DNA of 64,000 nt from an uncultured Caldilineaceae bacterium. GTDB taxonomy: Bacteria; Chloroflexota; Anaerolineae; Caldilineales; Caldilineaceae. Of the stretch, positions 26,976 to 34,417 are shown piece after piece. Under the pieces are notes generated by a model. The model saw nothing but the letters and a program-made list of their open reading frames with translations. It did not search any database and was not told the origin of the DNA. Location of the stretch: positions 1-64,000 of the forward strand of contig CATOTS010000021.1 of the NCBI GenBank assembly GCA_951813625.1, read 5' to 3'. A program made the translations under genes and the position numbers. How positions within the stretch are numbered: position 1 is the first letter of the stretch; every line of letters starts with the position of its first letter.

Positions 26976-27332
26976 ATGAGTCAGAGTGAAGCAATTGGTG
27001 CCCTGGTGGTAGAGGTTTGGGAGGCCCAACACGAACTTGAAAAACTTCGAGAGTGCGGTACCGAGGTGGCGGCTCAGTTGCGGATAGTGGCGGACTGTCT
27101 CGACACCAACGAAAAGGCCAGTGTGACGGGATTCCCATCGGAACATGTCTTCACTTCTGACCATAGTAGCGACGCTTATTTGCGTGGTCAGGCCGTCATC
27201 TGTGGCCTGCACCATAGCTTTGCGATTCCACAGAATGTAGAGGGATTGATGCGTCGTATCCATGAACTTGAAGAACAGATCCGTATCCATCAGGATAATC
27301 TTGATCAATATGAACGGGAAATCACCTCTTAG
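26976..27332 (+). CDS. unknown cargo protein with coiled-coil ends
   Basis: 118 residues. The N-terminal helix (VEVWEAQHELEKLREC) and C-terminal helix (IHELEEQIRIHQDNLDQYE) have heptad-like patterns. The middle is polar. There is no signal or membrane segment. CGAGGTGAG precedes the ATG. It lies between transposase and methyltransferase genes inside the IS element. It could be a dimerising accessory or regulator, but no family is recognised. Confidence 0.6.
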   Translation: MSQSEAIGALVVEVWEAQHELEKLRECGTEVAAQLRIVADCLDTNEKASVTGFPSEHVFTSDHSSDAYLRGQAVICGLHHSFAIPQNVEGLMRRIHELEEQIRIHQDNLDQYEREITS

Positions 27333-27359
27333 TTAGACAATCATTGAAGGGGAGGAAAA

Positions 27360-27716
27360 GTGCTTTACGCCTTGCGTTCTCCACAGACCCGACTTTCAGA
27401 GCGGCGAGATATTGCGAGACTTATCGAGAAGGCCAACAAAGAGCGTGATTGGGGAGCATTGAGGAATGACAAAAGGCTTGTCTGGGCTCTGGAAGAGGGA
27501 TATAACTCGTACTGGGGCTTCTGCGTCTATTGCAACACCGCAGTTTCACGATGGGAACCCACGTTAGAATTATCGAAGTGTTATCGACACAATCACGGGC
27601 AGGGAGGCATTCCACAGGAACTTTGCAAACAGATAGCTGATTGTCTAGGCATGACCCCGATTTACGGCAGTTTTCCAACTAGGTTTGGAACTGATCAGCC
27701 TGTCGAATCAGCATAG
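27360..27716 (+). CDS. unknown cargo protein with Cys/His residues
   Basis: 118 residues with WGFCVYCNTAV (CxxC) and later CYRHNHGQGG, which may form a zinc site. There is no membrane segment. The GTG start follows GGGGAGGAAAA, a strong ribosome site. It lies 27 bases after the previous cargo gene and 37 bases before the methyltransferase start, so the cargo genes are likely co-transcribed. Function is not recognised; a nucleic-acid-binding role is only a guess. Confidence 0.6.
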   Translation: MLYALRSPQTRLSERRDIARLIEKANKERDWGALRNDKRLVWALEEGYNSYWGFCVYCNTAVSRWEPTLELSKCYRHNHGQGGIPQELCKQIADCLGMTPIYGSFPTRFGTDQPVESA

Positions 27717-27753
27717 GATATCTCCACCGCAAGACACACGAGGAGGCAACCTT

Positions 27754-29121
27754 ATGCAGCAGCCGCACTCCACTCCCAACTGGGCCAACAAAACGATCTG
27801 GACAGGCGATAACCTGTACATCATGCGGGGCATGAACAGTGCCTCGGTCGATCTCATCTATCTGGACCCTCCCTTCAATTCTAATGCCAACTACGCCGCC
27901 CCAATCGGCTCTCAAGCGGCCGGGGCCGCTTTCAAAGACATCTGGACGCTCACCGACATTGACGTTGAGTGGATCAACCTCATTGAGCAGAAATACCCCA
28001 AACTGTATCAAGTACTACTAGCCGCTATGACCAAGAGCGATAAATCGTATTTGGTCTACATGGCGACCCGCCTGTTGGAAATGAAGCGGATTCTGAAACC
28101 AACAGGAAGCATCTATCTGCACTGCGATCCAACCATGAGCCATTATTTGAAGGCAATCATGGATGCTATTTTTGGACACAAGAATTTCCGAAATGAGTTA
28201 TCATGGCGTCGCTCGAATCCCAAAAGTCATGGCAACAAAAACTTTCCAAATTGTCGGGATATTATTCTGCGTTTCGCCAGGTCGGACGATTGTACATACA
28301 ACCAAGTATTTGGAGAACACGATCCGGAATATCTGCGTAAGGCCTACAAATACTATGAGCCGAACGGACGGCGTTATCGGCTTTTGCCACTCCTTAATCC
28401 GAACAGTGCTCGTCCGAATCTTACATATGAGTTTCTAGGCGTGACGCGGGTTTGGCGATGGACACGGGAACGAATGGAACAGGCGCACAAAGATGGCATC
28501 GTAGTACAACTCAAGCCTGGTGCTGTACCGCAGTATAAGAAGTATTTGGACGAGTCAAAAGGTCGGACCATCACGAATGATTGGGATGATATTGACCAAG
28601 TGGCAGGCAATGAGTCTTTAGATTATCCGACACAAAAGCCACTAGCACTGCTGAAACGTATCATCATGGCTAGTAGCGAAAAGGACGGCATTGTATTCGA
28701 TCCGTTTTGCGGTTGCGCCACAACTTGCGTAGCGGCAGATGACCTAGGCCGCAACTGGATCGGCATAGATATTTCCAAGAAAGCGGCAGAGCTGGTTGTG
28801 GAGCGTATGGAGCAGAGGCAAGGGCTGTATCGTGACATTGTACATAGAAAAGACATACCAGAACGGACCGACATAGGCCGTATTCGCAAGTACAACTCAC
28901 CTGCTAACCGCAAGCACCTGTATGGCGAGCAGGGCGGTTACTGCGCCGGATGCAGTGAGCATTTCCAACAGCAACATTTGGAAGTAGACCATATCATTTC
29001 CCGCAAGAAAGGCGGCACCGATCATCTGGAAAACCTGCAACTTCTATGCTCCCACTGTAACCGTATCAAGGGAGATCGCGGCATGGCCTACCTGCAAACA
29101 AAGCTGCAACTTGCCGCCTAA
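27754..29121 (+). CDS. site-specific DNA methyltransferase fused to HNH nuclease domain
   Basis: 455 residues. The N-terminal part is a beta-class N4-cytosine/N6-adenine methyltransferase: catalytic DPPF at 38-41 comes before the SAM-binding FDPFCG at 315-320, with DYPTQKP at 290-296. The C-terminal part (about 385-442) is an HNH domain: C397xxC400, VDHI (411-414), N427, C432xxC435, then NRIKGDR. It could be a single-chain modification-restriction enzyme acting on DNA in the cytoplasm. GGAGG lies eight bases before the ATG at 27754. An earlier in-frame start at 27685 lacks a ribosome site. The gene ends 16 bp before the right inverted repeat. Confidence 0.9.
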   Translation: MQQPHSTPNWANKTIWTGDNLYIMRGMNSASVDLIYLDPPFNSNANYAAPIGSQAAGAAFKDIWTLTDIDVEWINLIEQKYPKLYQVLLAAMTKSDKSYLVYMATRLLEMKRILKPTGSIYLHCDPTMSHYLKAIMDAIFGHKNFRNELSWRRSNPKSHGNKNFPNCRDIILRFARSDDCTYNQVFGEHDPEYLRKAYKYYEPNGRRYRLLPLLNPNSARPNLTYEFLGVTRVWRWTRERMEQAHKDGIVVQLKPGAVPQYKKYLDESKGRTITNDWDDIDQVAGNESLDYPTQKPLALLKRIIMASSEKDGIVFDPFCGCATTCVAADDLGRNWIGIDISKKAAELVVERMEQRQGLYRDIVHRKDIPERTDIGRIRKYNSPANRKHLYGEQGGYCAGCSEHFQQQHLEVDHIISRKKGGTDHLENLQLLCSHCNRIKGDRGMAYLQTKLQLAA

Positions 29122-29136
29122 CCACACACGGCATTG

Positions 29137-29169
29137 CTTTACTTGTCAAGCCCCAAACTTAGAATTGCC
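29137..29169 (-). repeat. right terminal inverted repeat of the IS element
   Basis: Reverse complement of the left end except two positions. On the inward strand it reads GGCAATTCTAAG and continues through GGGGCTTGACAAGTAAAG. Confidence 0.88.
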
Positions 29170-29177
29170 TATTCCTT
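29170..29177. repeat. right target-site duplication
   Basis: TATTCCTT, one mismatch from the left copy at 25723-25730. Confidence 0.75.
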
Positions 29178-29385
29178 TACCGCGGGTGGCAACCGAGTCG
29201 TGGCCGGTCCACGGCACTTTCTCTGGCAGTGTAAAGAAATTCGCTTTCCTGTGTCCTTTTGGACGGTCGGGCCTTCGGCCCTCCCTTGTGCGGGGGGACT
29301 CCCCCCGCAACGCCCCCCTGATGTTCTCCCCCCGCCGGGTATGGGGTCAATGCAGCCCTGCGCTACCTGCGGCCCAATGCGCCGC
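29170..29385 (-). repeat. dispersed noncoding repeat, copy C (split by the IS element)
   Basis: The core is 29259-29318 on the minus strand with both hairpins. The right arm (29170-29258) and left arm (29319-29385) match copy B. The right arm is cut at the IS boundary and resumes at the other end of the element. Confidence 0.8.
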
Positions 29386-29413
29386 CGCCTATTCAGCGAA
29401 CGGCGCGGCCACG

Positions 29414-29440
29414 GTAGGGGCAGGCCCCGTGCCTGCCCTG
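29414..29440 (+). repeat. short hairpin repeat, copy 1
   Basis: GGGCAGGC-CCCGT-GCCTGCCC. A second copy with the same stem follows the gene ending at 45378. Palindromic motifs of this type are scattered in many high-GC genomes. Confidence 0.6.
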
Positions 29441-29469
29441 TGCCTGCCCTGTGCATCTCCCAAAAGCCG

Positions 29470-29540
29470 GCAAACAGTTCCAGCCACCGCTGGCTTGCAT
29501 TCCACGCCAAGCGATTCCCACCCCAAAAGGGGGCTGCACC
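29470..29540 (+). repeat. promoter-proximal dispersed repeat, copy 1
   Basis: Shares CAGTTCCAGCCACCGCTGGC and GGGCTGCACC with 43963-44036 over about 70 bp. It ends 16 bp before a strong promoter. Confidence 0.65.
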
Positions 29541-29555
29541 TGGCGTAAAACTTGG

Positions 29556-29584
29556 TTGACAGAGACAGGTCAAAGATTTATACT
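29556..29584 (+). promoter_or_regulatory. strong sigma70-type promoter for aminotransferase gene
   Basis: TTGACA (29556-29561), exactly 17 bases, TATACT (29579-29584). The expected leader is about 45 nt to the ATG at 29635. Confidence 0.75.
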
Positions 29585-29634
29585 CTATTTGCTTTTCCCC
29601 AAGATAGGCTTTTCTGCCGCAAGGGGTCAGCATC

Positions 29635-31032
29635 ATGGCAATGGCGATAAAAGAGCTTCGACCGCAGCCGACTTCCCCGGTGCAGAGTCGCTGGCGAAGG
29701 ATCGTAACGCCGATCCCCGTCCCTGCATCAGTGCCGCTGATCGACCGCCTGCGCGCCGCGGAGCCCGTTTCTACAAGCGGAATGCCGCCCATTCTCTGGC
29801 ATGAAGCCGAGGGCTTCCTCGTTCGCGACCAGTTTGGAAATCAGTGGATCGACATGACCAGCGGCATCGTCGTTGCCAACACCGGTCACGCCCACCCCCA
29901 TATCCGCGCCGCCATCCACCGCGCCGCCGACCAGCCGCTGCTGGCGACCTATTCATTCCCCTCGCAGGAACGGCTCCTGCTGCTCGAAAAACTGGCAAAG
30001 TTGGCGCCGTTCCCCGATGCAAAAACCATCCTCTTCAGCTCCGGCACCGAGGCCAACGAGTGCGCCATCATGCTGATGCGGCGCCACGGCCAGCGCCTCT
30101 CGCCCGACAAGGTAGGGATCCTCAGTTTCGAGGGTTGCTACCATGGCCGCACACTCGGCGCTGGTCTCAGCTCCGGCTCCAACCAGCCGACCGATTGGAT
30201 TCAACGCGAACAGGTGAAACATTACCAGATCCCGTTTCCCCTCGGCCCGCACTGCCCTTGGGGCTGCGGCCGCGACAAACCGTGCGGCGAATCCTGCTTT
30301 CACAAATGCATCGACGGATTGGCGCAGCGCAACATCCGGCCCGAACATATCGCCGGCATCATCGTCGAACCCGTCCCCGGCTGGGCAACCTATCCCATGC
30401 CTGCCGCATATGCGCGTGCGCTCTCAGACTGGGCCGGGGATAACGACATTCTGGTCTGCTTCGACGAGGTGCAGTCCGGTTGTGGGCGGTCGGGCCGCTT
30501 CTTTGCCTCCGAGCATGTCGGGACCGTCCCCGACCTGGTCACCCTGGGCAAGGGCCTGAGTTCCAGCCTGCCGGTATCGGCGGTCATCGGGCCGCGAAGC
30601 CTGATGGATCAACCGGCTCCCGGTGATATGTCCAGCACACACGGCGGCAATCCGTTGTGCGCGGCCGCCGCGTTGGCAAACCTGGAAGTAATCGAGAACG
30701 AAAACCTTGTCGAGGCGTCGGCCCGGATCGGCCAGCTGGTACTGGAGGAGCTCGAGCAGCTTCAACAGGAGTTTCCGCGGCACATGCTTTCGATTCAAGG
30801 GCGCGGCCTCTTCATCACCGTCCATCTAACTCGTCCCGACAGCGGCATGCCGGACACCGCACTGGGCGATGCCATCGTGCATGAAGCCGTCCGGCGCGGC
30901 GTGATGCTGTTTGTAACCGGTCGCGGCTTTCTGAAGATTTCGCCGCCGCTCAACATCGAACAGGAGGCTGTTCTGGAGGCGATAGGCGTGATCCGCGACT
31001 GTTTTCTCGAACTGAAGGATCAACCAGTTTGA
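29635..31032 (+). CDS. class III PLP-dependent aminotransferase
   Basis: 465-residue protein of the 4-aminobutyrate/acetylornithine aminotransferase group (omega-amino donors, PLP). Motifs: LFSSGTEANECAI, CYHGRTLG, VEPVPGWATYP, VCFDEVQSGCGRSGRFF and the PLP lysine in TLGKGLSSSLPVSAV. A Cys-rich insert (CPWGCGRDKPCGESCFHKC, about 203-221) could bind metal and is seen in some members. It has its own strong promoter. A peptide-type importer follows 300 bp downstream, so it may use imported amines or amino acids (inference). Confidence 0.9.
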   Translation: MAMAIKELRPQPTSPVQSRWRRIVTPIPVPASVPLIDRLRAAEPVSTSGMPPILWHEAEGFLVRDQFGNQWIDMTSGIVVANTGHAHPHIRAAIHRAADQPLLATYSFPSQERLLLLEKLAKLAPFPDAKTILFSSGTEANECAIMLMRRHGQRLSPDKVGILSFEGCYHGRTLGAGLSSGSNQPTDWIQREQVKHYQIPFPLGPHCPWGCGRDKPCGESCFHKCIDGLAQRNIRPEHIAGIIVEPVPGWATYPMPAAYARALSDWAGDNDILVCFDEVQSGCGRSGRFFASEHVGTVPDLVTLGKGLSSSLPVSAVIGPRSLMDQPAPGDMSSTHGGNPLCAAAALANLEVIENENLVEASARIGQLVLEELEQLQQEFPRHMLSIQGRGLFITVHLTRPDSGMPDTALGDAIVHEAVRRGVMLFVTGRGFLKISPPLNIEQEAVLEAIGVIRDCFLELKDQPV

Positions 31033-31285
31033 CGCCAGGGGCAACGTGGCCGGGCGCACACATTCCCGATCGCCGCGCTTCCTTGAATCACTCTCTCCCC
31101 CAGTCAGCGGGTCTGAACTGCATGTCGCCCGGATATTTGGTTGAAGTACGGGAACTTGGAAACTCTCTTGGCAAACTCTCCGAGTTCTGAAAGGAGGATA
31201 AAGAGGTCGATCACGTCACGATGCTGTTCACCGGAAGTCATCGGCTGGTAATAGACCGGCCCATAAAGGCTGACGAAAGGCAGCC

Positions 31286-31316
31286 TTAGCAATCTGCCCA
31301 ACCGGCAGGTTGCTAA
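31286..31316. promoter_or_regulatory. 13-bp inverted repeat upstream of peptide importer
   Basis: TTAGCAATCTGCC-CAACC-GGCAGGTTGCTAA, with one mismatch in 13 pairs. It ends 16 bases before the binding-protein ATG. It could be an operator or a 5'-leader hairpin near the ribosome site. The rest of the gap 31033-31285 shows no gene. Confidence 0.5.
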
Positions 31317-31332
31317 AACCAGGGTGAGCGAA

Positions 31333-33033
31333 ATGTCGGTAAGAAATGGAATGAATCGGCGTGATTTTCTTCGCACAACGGCAGTCATAAGCTCCGGTCT
31401 GCTGGCCGCCCACTGTGCGCCGCCCGCGGCGCCGGCCGCACCGGAAGCACCCGCCGAGGCCCCGGCCGAGGCGGAGCCAATGATGGAGGAAGGCGGCACA
31501 CTTGTCTGGGGCTACGGGCAGCGCACCGAATCGAACCTTTGCCCAATCGCCTACTACGGCGGCAGCAGCGACGTCTACCTGCGGCGCTTCCTGTCCGCCG
31601 GGCTCGTGCGCGTCAACTCCACGCTCAGCGGCGTTATCCCCGACCTGGCCGAAAGCTGGGAATTTGAGGGCAGCACGATTACCTTCAAACTGCGCGAGGG
31701 CGTCACCTGGCACGATGGCGCGCCCTTCACCGCCAACGATGTGCTCTTCACGCTGCGCGCCATGGGACACCCCGAAAGCGGCCAGAACTATGGCTACGGC
31801 GACATCAAGGGGCTGATCGTCGGCATGGACGAGTTCAAGGCCGGCGAGGCTGAGAGCATCAGCGGTGTCAATGCGGCCGACGATTACACCGTCAGTATCG
31901 AAATGACCCAGCCCTTCCGCGACAGCTTCCTCCTGTCGATTGCGGTGCCGACAATTATCCCGGAACACATTCTGGGCGAGGTACCGGAAGACGCCTATGG
32001 CGGCGCCGGGCCGGATGTCGGGCTGTGCAAGACGGACTGGGGCCTGAAGACAGGCGTCGGCCTTGGGCCGTTCAAACTGAGCAAGTATCTGCACAACGAG
32101 GTCGTCGAGTACGACCCCAACCCCGACTACTTCAGAGGCGAACCGTTGCTCGACAAACTGGTTTACGTGCCGTTCATCGACAACCAGGCCCTGGCTGCGG
32201 GCCTCGAAGCGGGCGAGGTTCTCGTTGGCCGCCTTCCTTCGAGCGAATTCGAGCGCATGAAGGACATGCCGCACCTGCGCTTCCAATTCCCCTCCGGCAC
32301 AGCCACAATCGGCGTCGCCTTCAACCAGCACCAGCCGTACCTCCAGGATAAGCGCGTGCGCCAGGCCCTGATGTACGGGCTGGACCGCCAGCAGTTCCTC
32401 CAGACGGTCTGGTACGACTTGGGCGACGTGCCCGAGGCGTCGTTCTACTTTGGCGAAGCCGGCGTCAGCCCCAACATCAGAGATTTCCCCTACGACCCGG
32501 ACAAGGCCAGGGAACTGCTGGCCGAAGCGGGCTGGGACTCCAGCCAGACGCTGCGTCTCCTGTGGGATGATCTCAGCCCCTTCATCGAGACCTGGTTCTC
32601 CTTCATGATCAGCTACTGGAAGGAGATCGGCGTTGAGGCCGAGCCGCATCCGGTCGGCGCCGAATATGCCTCAACGCTGGAAGAGACACACGACTGGGAT
32701 ATCATGCCCACCTCCTTCGGTTACGGCATCAGCGCCAATCAGATCCGCTCCCGGTTCGACAATGAGAACTGGCTTGGCGCGTCCTACCCCGAAGCAGTGG
32801 AACTGATCGACAAGGCGCTCTTGGCCGAAGGCGAAGAGTTCCAGCAGCTGGTCTGGCAGCTGCAGGAGATTGCAGCCGAAGAGATGCCCATCGCCTACCA
32901 CATTCGCCAGGCCCAGGTCTACGCCATCAACAAGCGCGTGCATGGCGATGAGGACTTCCAGCCTGTCTATGCCCTGATGACCAGGAACTACTGGGGCATG
33001 GAGAATGTCTGGGTCGCCGACGAGGAGAGCTAG
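31333..33033 (+). CDS. ABC peptide/nickel-type solute-binding protein (family 5), Tat lipoprotein
   Basis: 566 residues. NRRDFLRTT (twin-arginine motif), a hydrophobic run and a lipobox ending LLAAHC are followed by a long Ala/Pro/Glu linker. The mature part has SBP5 features: LAESWEFEGSTITFKLREGVTWHDG, FTANDVLFTL and VRQALMYGLDRQQF. It is exported by Tat and lipid-anchored; it should deliver an oligopeptide or similar ligand to the DppB/DppC pair downstream. A GTG at 31324 is an alternative start. Hairpins and a minisatellite separate it from the permeases. Confidence 0.9.
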   Translation: MSVRNGMNRRDFLRTTAVISSGLLAAHCAPPAAPAAPEAPAEAPAEAEPMMEEGGTLVWGYGQRTESNLCPIAYYGGSSDVYLRRFLSAGLVRVNSTLSGVIPDLAESWEFEGSTITFKLREGVTWHDGAPFTANDVLFTLRAMGHPESGQNYGYGDIKGLIVGMDEFKAGEAESISGVNAADDYTVSIEMTQPFRDSFLLSIAVPTIIPEHILGEVPEDAYGGAGPDVGLCKTDWGLKTGVGLGPFKLSKYLHNEVVEYDPNPDYFRGEPLLDKLVYVPFIDNQALAAGLEAGEVLVGRLPSSEFERMKDMPHLRFQFPSGTATIGVAFNQHQPYLQDKRVRQALMYGLDRQQFLQTVWYDLGDVPEASFYFGEAGVSPNIRDFPYDPDKARELLAEAGWDSSQTLRLLWDDLSPFIETWFSFMISYWKEIGVEAEPHPVGAEYASTLEETHDWDIMPTSFGYGISANQIRSRFDNENWLGASYPEAVELIDKALLAEGEEFQQLVWQLQEIAAEEMPIAYHIRQAQVYAINKRVHGDEDFQPVYALMTRNYWGMENVWVADEES

Positions 33034-33038
33034 ACTGT

Positions 33039-33067
33039 CTTGCCGGCGAACCCTGTTTCCCGGCAAG
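33039..33067 (+). terminator. stem-loop after binding-protein gene
   Basis: CTTGCCGG pairs with CCGGCAAG (8 bp, 13-base loop). It starts a few bases after the stop codon and has no strong T-run. It may stabilise the upstream mRNA or weaken read-through. Confidence 0.45.
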
Positions 33068-33093
33068 TTGAATCACGCAACCGGTAACGCCGG

Positions 33094-33127
33094 CCTGTCT
33101 CGCAAGTTTGAGCCGTCGCGAGACAGG
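33094..33127 (+). terminator. second stem-loop in the same gap
   Basis: CCTGTCTCGC pairs perfectly with GCGAGACAGG (10 bp, 14-base loop), directly before the 14-bp tandem repeat. Confidence 0.45.
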
Positions 33128-33143
33128 CGGCGCACCGGCGGCA

Positions 33144-33392
33144 CTGTACCGGCGGCGCTGTACCGGCGGCGCTGTACCGGCGGCGCTGTACCGGCGGCGC
33201 TGTACCGGCGGCGCTGTACCGGCGGCGCTGTACCGGCGACACTGTACCGTCGACACTGTACCGTCGACACTGTACCGTCGACACTGTACCGTCGACACTG
33301 TACCGTCGACACTGTACCGTCGACACTGTACCGGCGACACTGTACCGGCGACACTGTACCGTCGACACTGTACCGTCGACACTGTACCGGCA
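33144..33392 (+). repeat. 14-bp minisatellite, about 18 copies
   Basis: Seventeen full units with an exact 14-bp period plus a partial one. Variants in order: six CTGTACCGGCGGCG, one CTGTACCGGCGACA, six CTGTACCGTCGACA, two CTGTACCGGCGACA, two CTGTACCGTCGACA. The period is not a multiple of three, so it is not built for coding. It fills the gap between binding protein and permease. Confidence 0.93.
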
Positions 33393-33442
33393 TCTAAAGA
33401 TCGGCCCTTACCGAAGCGCCGGCCAAGTTCGACTACGGATTC

Positions 33443-34405
33443 ATGTCACCCTATATTATACGACGCCTGTCGCTGGTTATCCCTCTACTTCTCGGGATAA
33501 CCATCATCAACTACACAATCTACGCGCTCGCGCCCGGCGACCCGGTCTCGGCCATGATCAACCCTATGGAAGCGCACGAATGGAGCGCCGAAGACCTGCA
33601 GAAGGCGCGCGCGCGCCTCGGCCTCGATAAGCCGATTCCGGTCCGCTACGCTCTGTGGCTGGGTCAGGCCGCGCGCGGCAACCTCGGCTATTCGGTGCGG
33701 ACAGGACTGTCTGTGCGTGAAACAATGGTCAGAGGAATCGGCAACACCATCACTCTGATCGCCTTGTCGATGGTGTTGTCGTCACTGGGCGGCATCGTAC
33801 TGGGCATACTCTCGGCTTTGCGGCCCTATTCGGCGCTCGACTATGCGCTGACCGCGTTCGCCTTCGCCGGCGCGTCGATGCCGGGTTTCTTCCTCGGGCT
33901 ACTGCTGATCTACTTCGTGGCATTGGGCCTTGGCATTTTGCCAACGGGCGGCATTTCCCCACCTGGCGTTACGCCGACCATCCTCAATCGCCTGGAACAC
34001 ATGCTCCTGCCCGTGGCTGCCCTGACTTATGAGGGGCTGGGCAGCCTGCTTCGCTTCACGCGCGCCGGCATGCTCGAGGTGTTGAGCCAGGACTACGTGA
34101 CGACGGCCCGTTCCAAGGGGCTGATGGAGCGAGCCGTGATCGGGCGCCATGCATTTCGCAATGCCCTGCTGCCGCTGATTACCGTGTTGGGATTGCGCTT
34201 GCCCGGCCTGATTGGCGGCTCTCTGCTCATCGAAGTGGTCTTCAACTATCCCGGAATCGGGTCGATCATGGTCGATGCCACTCGACAGCGGGACTATCCA
34301 CTGGTCATGGGAGGCGTGCTGGTGACCGCCGTAGCGGTCCTGCTCGCCAACCTGATAGCCGACATCTCCTACGGAGTCGCTGATCCACGCATACGCTACG
34401 AGTAG
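33443..34405 (+). CDS. ABC peptide transporter permease, DppB-like
   Basis: 320-residue inner-membrane protein with about six hydrophobic segments. It begins MSPYIIRRLSLVIPLLLGITIINYTIY, as DppB proteins do. The cytoplasmic EAA-like loop is YVTTARSKGLMERAVIGRHAFRNALLP, and the C-terminal loop is IEVVFNYPGIGSIMVDA. It pairs with the DppC-like gene 12 bp downstream. It forms half of the channel for the upstream binding protein. Confidence 0.92.
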   Translation: MSPYIIRRLSLVIPLLLGITIINYTIYALAPGDPVSAMINPMEAHEWSAEDLQKARARLGLDKPIPVRYALWLGQAARGNLGYSVRTGLSVRETMVRGIGNTITLIALSMVLSSLGGIVLGILSALRPYSALDYALTAFAFAGASMPGFFLGLLLIYFVALGLGILPTGGISPPGVTPTILNRLEHMLLPVAALTYEGLGSLLRFTRAGMLEVLSQDYVTTARSKGLMERAVIGRHAFRNALLPLITVLGLRLPGLIGGSLLIEVVFNYPGIGSIMVDATRQRDYPLVMGGVLVTAVAVLLANLIADISYGVADPRIRYE

Positions 34406-34417
34406 CGAGGGAGACGC

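Larger units (their letters stand above)
25731..29169 (+). mobile_element. IS1595-type insertion element with methyltransferase-HNH cargo
   Basis: A 3.44-kb element bounded by 33-bp inverted repeats (31/33 identical) and imperfect 8-bp direct repeats. It encodes an IS1595-type transposase, three small ORFs and a DNA methyltransferase-HNH fusion, all on one strand and ending 16 bp before the right inverted repeat. Its interior looks less GC-rich than the flanks, suggesting acquisition from elsewhere. It interrupts a dispersed repeat copy. Passenger genes are known in this IS family. Whether this exact combination has been described cannot be told from sequence alone. Confidence 0.88.

Noticed and set aside
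29111..29559. Open frames between the IS element and the aminotransferase gene
   Set aside because: They translate the dispersed repeat core (strings such as GRSGLRPSLVRGDSPRNAPL) that recurs in intergenic DNA at the other copies.
31220..31285. A 21-codon ORF upstream of the SBP5 gene as a leader peptide
   Set aside because: The AAGGAGG upstream is too far from the ATG, and no attenuator-like codon run is seen.
31228..32649. A 473-codon minus-strand frame
   Set aside because: It is a shadow of the SBP5 gene, a common effect of high-GC codon use.
33144..33392. Possible CRISPR array
   Set aside because: Units are 14 bp and directly adjacent with no spacers.
33005..33500. Long open frames on both strands over the minisatellite
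   Set aside because: They are products of a 14-bp repeat without stop codons; the proteins are simple 14-residue periodic strings.
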